Positions 1 to 8,660 are shown, numbered from the stretch's first letter. The stretch is DNA of 64,000 bases from Rhodobacterales bacterium (GCA_021155205.1 JAJNPS010000047.1:62001-126000), one strand, 5' to 3'. Program-made: numbers and translations. The notes: generated by a model not told the origin, from the letters alone.

Positions 1-1306
1 TCTGGAAACCGGCAGGTCCAGTGTGATCGGCATAGGGCGTGAGGTTGTGGGCCTGCGGTCCGACGGCACGCGCATTCCGCTTATGGTGTCGCTTGGCACC
101 GCGTCGCTGCGGGGCGAGCCGATCTTTGTCGCCATCATGCATGACCTGACCTTGCGAAAAAAGCGCGAGCAGGATCTGGCACAGGCACGCAGGCTGGAAG
201 AAATCGCCAAGCTGACGGGGGTTTTCGCCCATGATTTCAACAATCTGCTGACGATCGCCATGGGCAACCTCGAACTCTTGCAGGCCGCCATCAAGGATCG
301 GGCGCAGGGCGAGTTGCTGCAGGATGCGCTCGGCGCGGTGGAACTGGGGGCAGAGCTTACCGCGCGGCTTCTGGCTTTTGGCCGACGCAGCAATTTGGCT
401 CCGGAACGGATCGAGCCGAACGCCGCCGTGCGGCGCACGGTGCAGCTTCTGCGCCGGACGATCGGCAAGAGGGTGCAGCTTCGGCTGGCGCTGGGGGCCG
501 ACCTGCCCGCAATCATCGCCGATCCGGTGCAGCTGCAGACCGCGCTTCTGAACCTGGCGGTCAACGCCCAGGACGCGATGCCCGAAGGCGGGACCGTGGT
601 CTTCGAGACTGCCAGCCTGCGCATCGACGATCCGTTCATGGCCGAAGAGATCGGCCTTGATCCCGGGGTCTACCTTCGCATCTGCGTCTGCGACACCGGC
701 ACCGGTATGGACCGTGACACCGTGCAGCACGCGTTCGAGCCGTTCTTCACAACCAAGACCGAAGCCAGGGGAACCGGCCTTGGGCTGTCGATGGTCTACG
801 GCTTCATGCGCCAGTCAAACGGCCAGGCAACAATCGAAAGCCAACCCGGCGGCGGCACCACCGTCAGCCTGTTTTTCCCTGTCGCCGATCCGGTGACGGC
901 TGCGGATGTCAGGCCGGAGAATCCCGATCTGCTGAAAGGGGCGGGCCAGACGATCCTGGTGGTCGAGGATGACGACGCGTTGCGTCGTCTGACCGTGTCG
1001 CGGATCACCGCACTTGGGTACCGCGCCATCGCCGCAGAGAGCGCCGGGGCAGCGTTGCGGGTGCTTGCCGGCGGCCCGCGCCCGGCGCTGGTCTTTTCGG
1101 ACGTGGTCATGCCCGGCGCAATGAACGGCCACGCGCTTGCCCTGCATCTGCGGGCGGCAATGCCGGACCTGCCGGTACTTCTGACCTCGGGCTACGCCGA
1201 GCAACTGGTGGACCAGCCGGAACAAACCAGATTTCCGCTTTTGCGCAAACCCTTTGCGCAAGCAGAGCTTGCCGCCGCGCTGCGCCGGATGATCGACAGG
1301 CCCTAG
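1..1306 (+). CDS. Hybrid sensor histidine kinase with receiver domain (5' truncated)
   Basis: The reading frame is open to the window edge, so the N-terminus is missing. The first visible codons read as the end of a PAS domain (GIGREVVG then RSDGTRIP), the pattern seen in FixL-like PAS domains; the heme or ligand-binding part would lie upstream and cannot be judged. A HisKA dimerisation helix follows with the phospho-acceptor His in FAHDFNNLL (about base 230), then the HATPase N box (NLAVNAQDAM), DTGTGMD, FEPFFTTK and GTGLGLSM. A C-terminal receiver domain has VVEDDDALR, the phospho-acceptor Asp in SDVVMPG and the Lys in KPFA. It should autophosphorylate on His and pass phosphate to its own receiver. 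Its stop codon shares CTAG with the stop of the opposing response regulator, so the two genes are tail to tail and may be partners. Confidence 0.9.
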   Translation, partial: LETGRSSVIGIGREVVGLRSDGTRIPLMVSLGTASLRGEPIFVAIMHDLTLRKKREQDLAQARRLEEIAKLTGVFAHDFNNLLTIAMGNLELLQAAIKDRAQGELLQDALGAVELGAELTARLLAFGRRSNLAPERIEPNAAVRRTVQLLRRTIGKRVQLRLALGADLPAIIADPVQLQTALLNLAVNAQDAMPEGGTVVFETASLRIDDPFMAEEIGLDPGVYLRICVCDTGTGMDRDTVQHAFEPFFTTKTEARGTGLGLSMVYGFMRQSNGQATIESQPGGGTTVSLFFPVADPVTAADVRPENPDLLKGAGQTILVVEDDDALRRLTVSRITALGYRAIAAESAGAALRVLAGGPRPALVFSDVVMPGAMNGHALALHLRAAMPDLPVLLTSGYAEQLVDQPEQTRFPLLRKPFAQAELAAALRRMIDRP

Positions 1307-2028
1307 CCACGCTCAAGGTCGGCCGCGAACATGTAGCCCACGCCGCGTACCGTCTTGATCAAGAGGGGCCGTGCCGTATCGCGTTCGATCTTGCGGCGCA
1401 GGCGGGCCACCTGGTTGTCGATGGTGCGGTCGAAAGGGGCCCATGCCGTGCCATGCAAGAGGTCCATGATCCGCTCGCGCGACAAGATCCGCTTGGGGTG
1501 ATCCAGGAAGACCTGCAGCAGCAGGAAGTCCCCGCTGGTGAGATCGACCAGCGCCCCCTGCCGGTCGTAAAGCTCGTGCCGGTCGGGATAGACCTTCAGC
1601 CCGTCGAACATGAGGGGACTGCCCTCCGGCGCATGGTCGGGGCGGTCGGGAACCGCATCTGTCCCGCGAGCCGCCCGGCGCAGCACGGCCCTGACCCGCG
1701 CCACCAGCTCGCGCGGGTGAAACGGCTTGGTAATGTAGTCGTCGGCCCCAAGCTCCAGCCCGACCACGCGGTCGATCACGTCGGTCTTGGCCGTGATCAT
1801 GATGATCGGCACCTTCGACACCTCCCGGACATGGCGCGCGATGGCCAGACCGCTTTCTGCGCCAAGGTTCAGGTCCAGCGCGATCAGCGCGATCGTCAGT
1901 GCCGAAAGGGCGGCCACGACCTCGGATTCGGAACTCGCCTCGTGGATCGCGAAGCCCTCGCCCTCAAGGCAACGGCGCAAGAGCGTACGCATCTTGGGGT
2001 CATCGTCCACCACAAGAATGTTCTGCAT
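1303..2028 (-). CDS. OmpR-family response regulator
   Basis: 241 residues when started at the ATG at 2028, with a GGAG 12 bases upstream; a longer in-frame TTG start at 2046 is less likely. The receiver domain (about 1-115) has the acidic pocket VVDDDP, phospho-acceptor D52 (ALDLNLG), the Thr/Ser in MITAK and K101 (YITKPFHP). The C-terminal part is a winged-helix domain with DGLKVYPDRHEL, LTSGDFLLLQVFLDHP, a recognition region RTIDNQVARLRRKIE and the wing end KTVRGVGYMF. The protein should bind tandem direct repeats as a phosphorylated dimer. It is convergent with the hybrid kinase and divergent from the FixK-like gene; three 10-bp repeats in the shared upstream region are its likely target. 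Confidence 0.93.
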   Translation of the reverse strand: MQNILVVDDDPKMRTLLRRCLEGEGFAIHEASSESEVVAALSALTIALIALDLNLGAESGLAIARHVREVSKVPIIMITAKTDVIDRVVGLELGADDYITKPFHPRELVARVRAVLRRAARGTDAVPDRPDHAPEGSPLMFDGLKVYPDRHELYDRQGALVDLTSGDFLLLQVFLDHPKRILSRERIMDLLHGTAWAPFDRTIDNQVARLRRKIERDTARPLLIKTVRGVGYMFAADLERG

Positions 2029-2091
2029 GGCCAACGCAGGCTCCAATTTGGCGAAGGGACAGGCACATGCACAGGCGCACCCGACCGATCC

Positions 2092-2121
2092 TTACACAAA
2101 AATACAAAACGTTACACGGGC
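2092..2121 (+). promoter_or_regulatory. Three tandem 10-bp repeats, candidate OmpR-type operator
   Basis: The intergenic stretch holds TTACACAAAA, ATACAAAACG and TTACACGGGC back to back, i.e. a (T/A)TACA(C/A) core every 10 bp. OmpR-family regulators bind head-to-tail repeats with this spacing. The last repeat covers the position of a -35 box for a possible -10 CATACT at 2134-2139 that would serve the FixK-like gene, which suggests activation; autoregulation of the divergent response regulator is also possible. The repeats are seen directly; the binding protein is inferred. Confidence 0.5.
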
Positions 2122-2183
2122 TCGCGAACCCGCCATACTGAAGCCCCCTATGACGATCCCCATTCGCACGTGAGGGGGCTGCC

Positions 2184-2864
2184 ATGACACATCACATCCG
2201 CGTTCTCGACACGGCGTCTGCATCGGGGCCGCAATCTGCGCGGAGCCGAATCCCTGGCGTCCCGCAGGCGGGAAAACCGGTGGAGCGACTGATCCGGGCC
2301 GGTCAGCGGCTGTTTCATCAGGGCGATGCGGCCAGCCATCTTTTCGAACTCCGCGCCGGGATATTGCGTCAGACGCGCACCCTTGAATCCGGCGAGCGGC
2401 AGGTGATCGGGTTCCACTTTCCGGGCGACATCGTCGGCTTTGCGCCCGATGGCATCCACCGCGACGACTGTACCGCAATCACCGACGGCCGTGCCATCGT
2501 CCATCATGCTGATGCGAGAACCCTGGCCGATCGCAGCCCCGAATTGCAACCCCGTCTGTGGGCGGCCGCAATGCAGGAAATCGGTCGCGCTCAGGATCAG
2601 CTGGTCATGCTGGGACGCAGGTCGGCCTCTGCCAAGGTCGAGGCGTTCGTGCAATATCTGATCGAGCGCGCGGGCAACTGGCGCGATGGACAGGTCAGCG
2701 TCGACATCCCGATGAGCCGCTATGACATCGCCGACTTCCTGGGTGTCGCGGTCGAAACCGTCAGCCGCTCCTTCACTGACCTGCGCCAGGCCGGGGTGAT
2801 CGAGATGACCGACCCGCATCGGCTGACGATCCGCCATCCCGCCGCACTGGCCAATCTGCGTTGA
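2184..2864 (+). CDS. Crp/Fnr-family transcription regulator, FixK-like
   Basis: 226 residues. An N-terminal cyclic-nucleotide-binding-like fold (about 35-150) precedes a Crp-type helix-turn-helix (about 170-220). The recognition helix has E191, S194 and R195 (VAVETVSRSF), the E-SR signature of the FNR/FixK class that reads TTGA-N6-TCAA sites. The N-terminus has none of the cysteines that hold the FNR iron-sulfur cluster, and only one Cys is present in the whole protein. It therefore resembles FixK/NnrR-type regulators controlled at the level of expression or by another ligand rather than a direct oxygen sensor. A TTGAC-N4-ATCAA site lies 19 bases after its stop, before hsp20, and others lie before arsA and phaC, so it probably controls this neighbourhood. 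Confidence 0.9.
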   Translation: MTHHIRVLDTASASGPQSARSRIPGVPQAGKPVERLIRAGQRLFHQGDAASHLFELRAGILRQTRTLESGERQVIGFHFPGDIVGFAPDGIHRDDCTAITDGRAIVHHADARTLADRSPELQPRLWAAAMQEIGRAQDQLVMLGRRSASAKVEAFVQYLIERAGNWRDGQVSVDIPMSRYDIADFLGVAVETVSRSFTDLRQAGVIEMTDPHRLTIRHPAALANLR

Positions 2865-2882
2865 CCGAAAGGGCACCGCAGA

Positions 2883-2924
2883 TTGACGGCGATCAATCCG
2901 TCGGACGGCCGGACCGGCTATCAT
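2883..2924 (+). promoter_or_regulatory. FNR/FixK-type class II promoter of hsp20
   Basis: TTGAC-GGCG-ATCAA (2883-2896) is a near-perfect FNR/FixK box, differing from TTGAT-N4-ATCAA by one base. A -10 element TATCAT lies at 2919-2924, its centre 32 bp from the box centre. That matches class II FNR promoters, where the box replaces the -35. The start of transcription would be near 2931, giving hsp20 a leader of about 45 bases. Confidence 0.75.
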
Positions 2925-2975
2925 GCCCGCATGGGAATGACCGCATTCCCGAACCCCATCAAGGAGAGACCCGAC

Positions 2976-3428
2976 ATGTCGAAGAAACACCTCATCGACC
3001 CCCGCAGCGACGTCATCGGCTGGCCATTCCTGCGCTCGTTCCAGACCGAGATGAACAGTCTCTTTGACCGGTTCAACGGCGGCGGCGCCCGCGACATGGC
3101 CGTGCTGCCCGCAATAGACATCGCCGAAACCGACGACGCCGTCGAAGTCAGCGCCGACATCCCCGGGGTGACGAAAGACAACCTTGAGGTGACGGTCGCC
3201 AACGACACGCTCATCATCAAGGGCGAAAAGAGCAGCGAACGCGACGACAAGGACAAGGACTGGCATCTGGTCGAACGTACTTATGGCAGTTTCCGGCGCC
3301 ACGTGCCTTTGGGCTTCACGCCCGAAGACGGCAAGGTGGAGGCCAGTTTCGCGAATGGCGTGCTGAAGCTTCGGATCGAGAAACCGAAGACCGCCACCGC
3401 CGAGAGCCGCCGGATCGAGATCAGGTAA
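2976..3428 (+). CDS. Small heat shock protein, Hsp20/alpha-crystallin family
   Basis: 150 residues from the ATG at 2976, which has AAGGAG nine bases upstream; an upstream in-frame start at 2883 would lie inside the FNR-type box. The alpha-crystallin domain runs from about residue 40 to 145, with AIDIAETDDAVEVSADIPGV, the loop LIIKGEKSSE, the conserved region YGSFRRHVPL and ANGVLKLRIEK. Such proteins bind unfolding proteins as oligomers in the cytoplasm and hold them for DnaK/DnaJ. The FNR-type promoter in front suggests induction under low oxygen rather than only by heat, consistent with the dormancy-type gene set that follows. Confidence 0.95.
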   Translation: MSKKHLIDPRSDVIGWPFLRSFQTEMNSLFDRFNGGGARDMAVLPAIDIAETDDAVEVSADIPGVTKDNLEVTVANDTLIIKGEKSSERDDKDKDWHLVERTYGSFRRHVPLGFTPEDGKVEASFANGVLKLRIEKPKTATAESRRIEIR

Positions 3429-3486
3429 CACCTGCACACGGCGCGGGTCGCGCTCGACGTCGCGTCGGCCCGCACCGCAACCGTGA

Positions 3487-4005
3487 ATGGGCCCCGTAAT
3501 GGAAACCAATACCGTCCCGACGATCGACACCAGCCACAACTTCACCGGCTGCTGCCCAAAGTTCGACCCGGCGGGCTGGGATCACCAGACCCTGCATTTC
3601 AAGGACAAGCCGTTTGTCCGCGCCGTCACCAGAAGTGCCATGCATGTGCCGTTGAACATGGGGAGCGTATTCGCGCGTGTTCAGGAGCATATCGAGGATG
3701 CAGCGGCCCTTGATCCGGCGCAGGCAATCGTCCTCAGCCGAGACCTGTCATCCTGGTCCGGCGAGCATCTTTTCGCCGTCACCGGCGCCGTCGAGGGCGA
3801 AGAGATGACGACCCTGACCGGCGATTTCATCACGCGCGTCTTCGAGGGCCCATACTCAAAGGCAAAGGACTGGATTGGTGAAATGGAGGCCGAAGCAAAG
3901 GCCGCGGGGCACGAGGCAAAGCGCGTGTTCCTGTTCTACACGACGTGCCCGAAATGCGCCGACGCCTACGGACAGAACTACGTGATCGGCTTGGCTGAAA
4001 TCTGA
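3487..4005 (+). CDS. Conserved protein of unknown function with C22-C23 and C154-x-x-C157
   Basis: 172 residues from the ATG at 3487 (a second ATG at 3499 is equally possible; neither has a strong ribosome binding site). Two cysteine pairs stand out: FTGCCPKFDP near the N-terminus and YTTCPKCADAYGQNYV near the C-terminus. Together these four thiols could hold a metal ion or form a redox centre; this is inference. There is no signal peptide or membrane segment, so the protein is probably cytoplasmic. It sits between hsp20 and the convergent cation ATPase and probably belongs to the same stress set. I recall similar proteins loosely annotated as hydrolases, but I see no hydrolase active-site motif. 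Confidence 0.75.
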   Translation: MGPVMETNTVPTIDTSHNFTGCCPKFDPAGWDHQTLHFKDKPFVRAVTRSAMHVPLNMGSVFARVQEHIEDAAALDPAQAIVLSRDLSSWSGEHLFAVTGAVEGEEMTTLTGDFITRVFEGPYSKAKDWIGEMEAEAKAAGHEAKRVFLFYTTCPKCADAYGQNYVIGLAEI

Positions 4006-4015
4006 CAACGGCGGA

Positions 4016-6733
4016 TCATCGGCCAGTTGCCGCGCGATCCCCGTTGCCAACGTCCTGCGACAGTACATGGCGGGTGACCACCAGGCCGAGCTGACCCGCC
4101 ACCAGCGGCACCAGACTCATCCCAAGGATCAGCCCCCAGGCCCGCGGAACCGGCATCGCAAGCCCCAGCACATCGGCGGTCACCGGCAGTGCAAGCACCG
4201 CGGCGACAATCGCCATGCTGAGCGCGAGGGCCCCCCAGACGAACGGATTGCGCGTCACTTCGTTCACGAAAAGGGGCGACTGCGGGTCACGCATGTTGAA
4301 GACATGCCAAAGCTGCGCCAGCGCCAAAGTCAGGAATGACACGGTTACCGCCTCTGTCCCCTCCAGCCCCAGCACGTCGCGCGCGATGATCAGCGCGGCC
4401 AGTGTCGCCCCGCTGATGGCAAGGCCGTGCAGGGCGACGGCGATCCACAGGCGGCGGGTCACCATCGGCTTGGTCGGGTCGCGGGGCGGGCGTTCAAGGA
4501 TGCCGTCATGGCCTACGCCGACCCCCAGCGCAAAGGCCGGAAACACATCGGTCACCAGGTTAAGGAACAGGATCTGCAACGGCAACAGCGGCAAGGGCAG
4601 ACCCAGCAGGATCGCAAAGCCGACGATCAGCACCTCGCTCAGGTTGCCCGACACGAGGTACACCACGGATTTCTGGATGTTGCGAAAGATCGCCCTGCCC
4701 TCGCGGATCGTGGCCACGATGGACACGAAGGCATCGTCGCGCAGCACCATGTCCGCCGCCTCGCGCGCGACTTGTGTGCCGCGCTGGCCCATGGCGATGC
4801 CGATATCGGCCTGCTTCAGTGCCGGGGCGTCGTTCACCCCGTCCCCGGTCATCGCGACGATTTCACCGGCGCGCTGGTGGAGCGCGATCAGGTCAAGCTT
4901 CTGCGCCGGGGTGACGCGGGCAAAGATGTCGGCGGCGCGCAGGGTGTCTGCGGCTTTGTCGTCAAGTTCGGCAAGGGGCCGCACCGCGCTGCCCTCGATC
5001 ACCTTTGGGTCGGCTTCGGTCAGCCCGACGGCCTCGGCGATGCTTCGGGCGGTTCCGGTATGGTCGCCGGTCATCATGATCACCCGGATGCCCGCAATGC
5101 GGCATTGTGCGAGGGCATCACGCACGTCGGCGCGGGGCGGGTCATAAAGGCTGAGGAGACCAAGGAACGTCAGATCGGCATACCCGGCCTCGGTGTCGCC
5201 CGCTGCCCGTTTGGCCACGGCCAGAACCCGCATGCCCTGCGCCGCCATCCCGGCGGTCCGCGCGGCCCAGTCGGCCCGGTCGGCGGACGTCAGCCGCACT
5301 CTTGCCCCCCGCCGCAACATGCCCGTCGATGCGGCAAGCACCGCCTCGGGCGCGCCTTTGACCCACATCACTGGGTTGCCCGCCATATCGTGAACCGTCG
5401 CCATCATCTTGGTGGTGCTGTCGAATGCGATTTCCTGCAGCTTCGGAGCATTTTGCAGCAAAGCGGGCGTCTTGCCACCCACAGCCCCGACCAACAGCAG
5501 CGCCTGTTCCAACGGATCGCCGCTGTGCCCCTGCCCATCCGCGCCAAGCGCCGCATTGTTGCACAGGACGGCGGCGGTCAGGATGTCGTCCAGCCACGGC
5601 GCCGTGTCCGGGGTGACGGCGCGCCCCTCCGCGAGAAACCCACCCCCGTCCGGGCTGAGGACAACCGTGCCGTCCGGAGCCGTTATCTCGCGCACCTCCA
5701 TCCGGTTCTCCGTCAGCGTGCCGGTCTTGTCGGTGAAGATGACCGTGGTCGCGCCCAACGTCTCCACCGCCGCCAACCGCTCGATCAGGGCGTTCTGCCG
5801 GGCCATCCGCCACATGCCGCGCGCCAGTGCCATGGTTGCCACGACCGGCAGGCCTTCGGGAATGGCTGCCACGGCCAGCGCAATTGCTGCCTGGATCATC
5901 TGCACCGGATCGCGTCCCTGCGCCACGCCGACCAGCGCCAGCACGGCCACCAGAGCAAGCACGAACCCGATCAGCTGCCCGCTCAGCCGCTGCAACTGGC
6001 GTTCCAGCGGCGAGTGTTCGGCCGAGGCCTGCGCCACAAGCGCCGATATCTGCCCAAGCTCGGTCTGCAGGCCGGTCGCCACGACGACGCCGATCCCGCC
6101 GCCCCGTGTCAGCACGGTGCCCTTGAAGGCCATGCACGCCCGGTCACCGATCTGGGCATCGGGGGCGACCGGCCCCGTGCCCTTGTCGATGGGCACGGAT
6201 TCGCCGGTCAGCACCGCCTCGTCGGCGGAAAGGCCCGACGCCTCGATCAGCCGCAGGTCGGCAGTGACGGCATCGCCGCCCTCCAGAAGCACAATGTCGC
6301 CGGGCACCATGTCTTCGGCGGGCAACACCATGACGCGCCCGTCGCGCCGGACACGCGTCGCCAGGGTGCCCAGACGGCGCAGCGCCTCCATCGACCGTGT
6401 CGCGCGCAGTTCGGTGACAAAGCCGATCACCGTGTTGATCGCGATGACAACGCCGATGGCGACGGCCTCGATCCTGTCGTCAAAGACCAGCGCCACCGCC
6501 ACCGCCGAGGCCAGCAGCAGCACCACGGGATTTATCACCTGCTTGAGGAAAAGCTGCACCGCACTTACCGGCCTGCGCGCCTGCAACCGGTTTGGTCCGT
6601 GCCGCGCGAGTCGGGCAGTCGCATCGCCTGACGTCAGACCCTGATCGACAGAGCTTTGCAGGCCTGCCACGACCTCTGACCACCCCAGGGCATGGGGCGG
6701 CAGGTTCGTGCCGGGAGAGCCTTCCGCCTGCAT
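4016..6733 (-). CDS. P2A-type cation-transporting P-type ATPase
   Basis: 905 residues from the ATG at 6733, preceded by GAGGG eight bases upstream. It starts 11 bases after the phaC stop, so the two form an operon. An N-terminal cation-ATPase domain leads into the actuator loop (LTGES, 176-179), the M4 motif IPEGLP (about 291-296), the phosphorylation site D335-KTGTLT, the nucleotide-domain KGAPE, TGDHTGTA and the hinge MTGDGVNDAPALKQADIGIAMG. About six more membrane segments follow, one with NLVTDVFPAFALG. The layout is that of Ca2+/cation P2A pumps; the usual Gly-Leu-Pro after NLVTD is replaced, so the ion cannot be stated. Co-transcription with phaC from an FNR-type promoter implies use under oxygen limitation. 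Confidence 0.93.
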   Translation of the reverse strand: MQAEGSPGTNLPPHALGWSEVVAGLQSSVDQGLTSGDATARLARHGPNRLQARRPVSAVQLFLKQVINPVVLLLASAVAVALVFDDRIEAVAIGVVIAINTVIGFVTELRATRSMEALRRLGTLATRVRRDGRVMVLPAEDMVPGDIVLLEGGDAVTADLRLIEASGLSADEAVLTGESVPIDKGTGPVAPDAQIGDRACMAFKGTVLTRGGGIGVVVATGLQTELGQISALVAQASAEHSPLERQLQRLSGQLIGFVLALVAVLALVGVAQGRDPVQMIQAAIALAVAAIPEGLPVVATMALARGMWRMARQNALIERLAAVETLGATTVIFTDKTGTLTENRMEVREITAPDGTVVLSPDGGGFLAEGRAVTPDTAPWLDDILTAAVLCNNAALGADGQGHSGDPLEQALLLVGAVGGKTPALLQNAPKLQEIAFDSTTKMMATVHDMAGNPVMWVKGAPEAVLAASTGMLRRGARVRLTSADRADWAARTAGMAAQGMRVLAVAKRAAGDTEAGYADLTFLGLLSLYDPPRADVRDALAQCRIAGIRVIMMTGDHTGTARSIAEAVGLTEADPKVIEGSAVRPLAELDDKAADTLRAADIFARVTPAQKLDLIALHQRAGEIVAMTGDGVNDAPALKQADIGIAMGQRGTQVAREAADMVLRDDAFVSIVATIREGRAIFRNIQKSVVYLVSGNLSEVLIVGFAILLGLPLPLLPLQILFLNLVTDVFPAFALGVGVGHDGILERPPRDPTKPMVTRRLWIAVALHGLAISGATLAALIIARDVLGLEGTEAVTVSFLTLALAQLWHVFNMRDPQSPLFVNEVTRNPFVWGALALSMAIVAAVLALPVTADVLGLAMPVPRAWGLILGMSLVPLVAGQLGLVVTRHVLSQDVGNGDRAATGR

Positions 6734-6744
6734 TCCGTCAACCC

Positions 6745-8547
6745 TCAGACCTGATGCACGTAGGTTCCCGGTGCGGCGCCAAGGGGCACCATCCCCTTGC
6801 CCGGCGCGCCCGTCAGTGGCGGTGCCCCGATCTCGCCAGAACGCTGCGCCAGCCATGACGCCAGTTCCGGCCACCACGACCCCGGCACCGGATCATGCGC
6901 TGCCAGCCACCCGTCCGGCCCGGTGTAAAGCGCGCCCGCCTTGCGGTGCGCGATCCGGTAATGGCGGCCCTGATGCCCCGGCTCGCTGAGGATGCCGCCA
7001 TTGTGGCCACCCTTTGTCAAGACGAAGGTCAGGTCGCTGTCGGTGAAAAGCTGCGTCTTGTAGACCGACCGCCACGGCGCGATGTGATCGGTCTCGGTGC
7101 CCACAACAAAGATCGGCACCGCAATGTCCTTGAGCGCGATGACCCGGCCCTCGACGGCAAACCGGCCCGCCGTCAGCCGGTTTTCCAGAAAGAGGCCCCG
7201 CAGATATTCCGAATGCATCCGCGCGGGCATCCGCGTGGTATCGCCGTTCCACACCCCGATGTCGGTCGGCAGGTCGTCCTGCCCCAGGTAGTAGCGCTTG
7301 ACCGCACGGGTGTAGATCAGATCCTCCGCCCTTATCGAGGCAAAGGTCCGCGTCATCTGCGGGCGGTCCAGATAGCCCTGCGCCCACATCAGATCCTCGA
7401 CAAAGGCAACCTGGCTTTCGTCGACGAAGAGCAAGAGTTCACCCGCCTCGGCGAAATCCACCTGTGCGGCCATCAGGGTCAGCGAGGCCAGCCGGTCATC
7501 GCCATCCCGCGCCATCACGGCGGCGGCGATGGCGAGCAGCGTGCCGCCAAGGCAATAGCCATTGGCATGGACCTTCGCGCCCGGAACGATGGCGTTCACT
7601 GCGTCAATCGCCGCCATCACCCCGGACTTGCGATAGTCCTCCAGCGACCACTCCGCCTGCGCCGCACCCGGATTGCGCCACGAGATCATGAAGACGGTGA
7701 ACCCCTGATCCACCAGATACCGGACCATGGAATTCTGCGGCGACAGATCGAGGATGTAGTATTTCATGATCCAGGCCGGGATGAAGAGGACCGGCTCAAG
7801 GTGAACCGCCTCGGTCTGCGGCGTGTATTGTATCAGCTCGAAGAGGGCGTTGCGGTAGACGACCTGACCCGGCGTGCAGGCCAGATCCTTGCCGATCCGG
7901 TAGCCCTCGGGCGCGGGCTTGTGCGCCTGCGTCATGGTGTGGATCACATCTTCGGTGAAATGCGCGGCCCCTTCGATCAGGTTTTGGCCCTTGGTCTTGC
8001 GGGTCTCGGCGATGATTTCCGGATTCGACCAGGGAAAGTTGGATGGCGAGACCAGATCAAGCGCCTGACGCATCTGGAACCGGACCCGGTCGGCATCACG
8101 GCGGCTTTGCCCCGGCATCGCCTCGGTCGCGGTATCCCACCAGTCCTGCACCGCCAGAAACCCCTGTTTCCAAAGGTTGAAGGGCGGCTTGTCCCAGGCC
8201 TCATGGGCAAAGCGGTGGTCGTAGGGTTTGGGCTGGAAAGGGTCATCCACAGCCCGCCCGGTGCCGGTCGATGCGGCATTCGCCACCAGCTTTGCCATGT
8301 TCGCCTGCGCCCGCTCGGCCAGTTCCATCTGGCGGCCGGGCGCGCGGCTCAGGTGCAGCGCCCAGTCCGTCCAGGCCTCGACCACGGAATGCGGCGACAC
8401 CCCGCCCGTGACCCGCGCAAGGGCCGCCCGCGCCGCGCGGTCCAGGTTTCCATACACGTGCGGCTCGCTGGCGGTATTGCTGACAGGGGCCGGGATCACC
8501 GCAGGCAGCATCACCGCCGCGCTGCGCTTGTTCTGGACCTTGGCCAT
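6745..8547 (-). CDS. phaC: Class I poly(3-hydroxyalkanoate) synthase
   Basis: 600 residues from the ATG at 8547; an ATG at 8571 would add eight residues but would lie within a base or two of the predicted transcription start. PhaC polymerises (R)-3-hydroxyacyl-CoA into storage polyester at the granule surface. The N-terminal PhaC domain includes SPSNFPWSNPEIIAET, and the alpha/beta-hydrolase core has the lipase-like box GYCLGG with the catalytic Cys332, the Asp in TETDHIAPW and the His in KGGHNGG. The length fits class I enzymes. No phaA, phaB or phasin gene is nearby; the neighbours are a cation ATPase and an ArsA-type ATPase. An FNR-type site before it suggests a role in storing reducing power when oxygen is short. 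Confidence 0.95.
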   Translation of the reverse strand: MAKVQNKRSAAVMLPAVIPAPVSNTASEPHVYGNLDRAARAALARVTGGVSPHSVVEAWTDWALHLSRAPGRQMELAERAQANMAKLVANAASTGTGRAVDDPFQPKPYDHRFAHEAWDKPPFNLWKQGFLAVQDWWDTATEAMPGQSRRDADRVRFQMRQALDLVSPSNFPWSNPEIIAETRKTKGQNLIEGAAHFTEDVIHTMTQAHKPAPEGYRIGKDLACTPGQVVYRNALFELIQYTPQTEAVHLEPVLFIPAWIMKYYILDLSPQNSMVRYLVDQGFTVFMISWRNPGAAQAEWSLEDYRKSGVMAAIDAVNAIVPGAKVHANGYCLGGTLLAIAAAVMARDGDDRLASLTLMAAQVDFAEAGELLLFVDESQVAFVEDLMWAQGYLDRPQMTRTFASIRAEDLIYTRAVKRYYLGQDDLPTDIGVWNGDTTRMPARMHSEYLRGLFLENRLTAGRFAVEGRVIALKDIAVPIFVVGTETDHIAPWRSVYKTQLFTDSDLTFVLTKGGHNGGILSEPGHQGRHYRIAHRKAGALYTGPDGWLAAHDPVPGSWWPELASWLAQRSGEIGAPPLTGAPGKGMVPLGAAPGTYVHQV

Positions 8548-8578
8548 GATCGTTGCATCCCGTTCGCTCATTTGCGTC

Positions 8579-8621
8579 AGCTTAGTCGACTTGCCGCCGA
8601 CGCCGCATTGACCTCGATCAT
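8579..8621 (-). promoter_or_regulatory. FNR/FixK-type promoter of phaC
   Basis: TTGAC-CTCG-ATCAT at 8608-8621 matches the FNR/FixK box in nine of ten positions. On the minus strand a -10 candidate TAAGCT (8584 down to 8579) is centred 33 bp from the box, almost the same spacing as in the hsp20 and arsA promoters. The predicted start, near 8572, supports the shorter phaC start at 8547. Confidence 0.55.
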
Positions 8622-8660
8622 TTTCGAGCGGCCTTGCCGAAGATCGCCGATCACAGCCGA

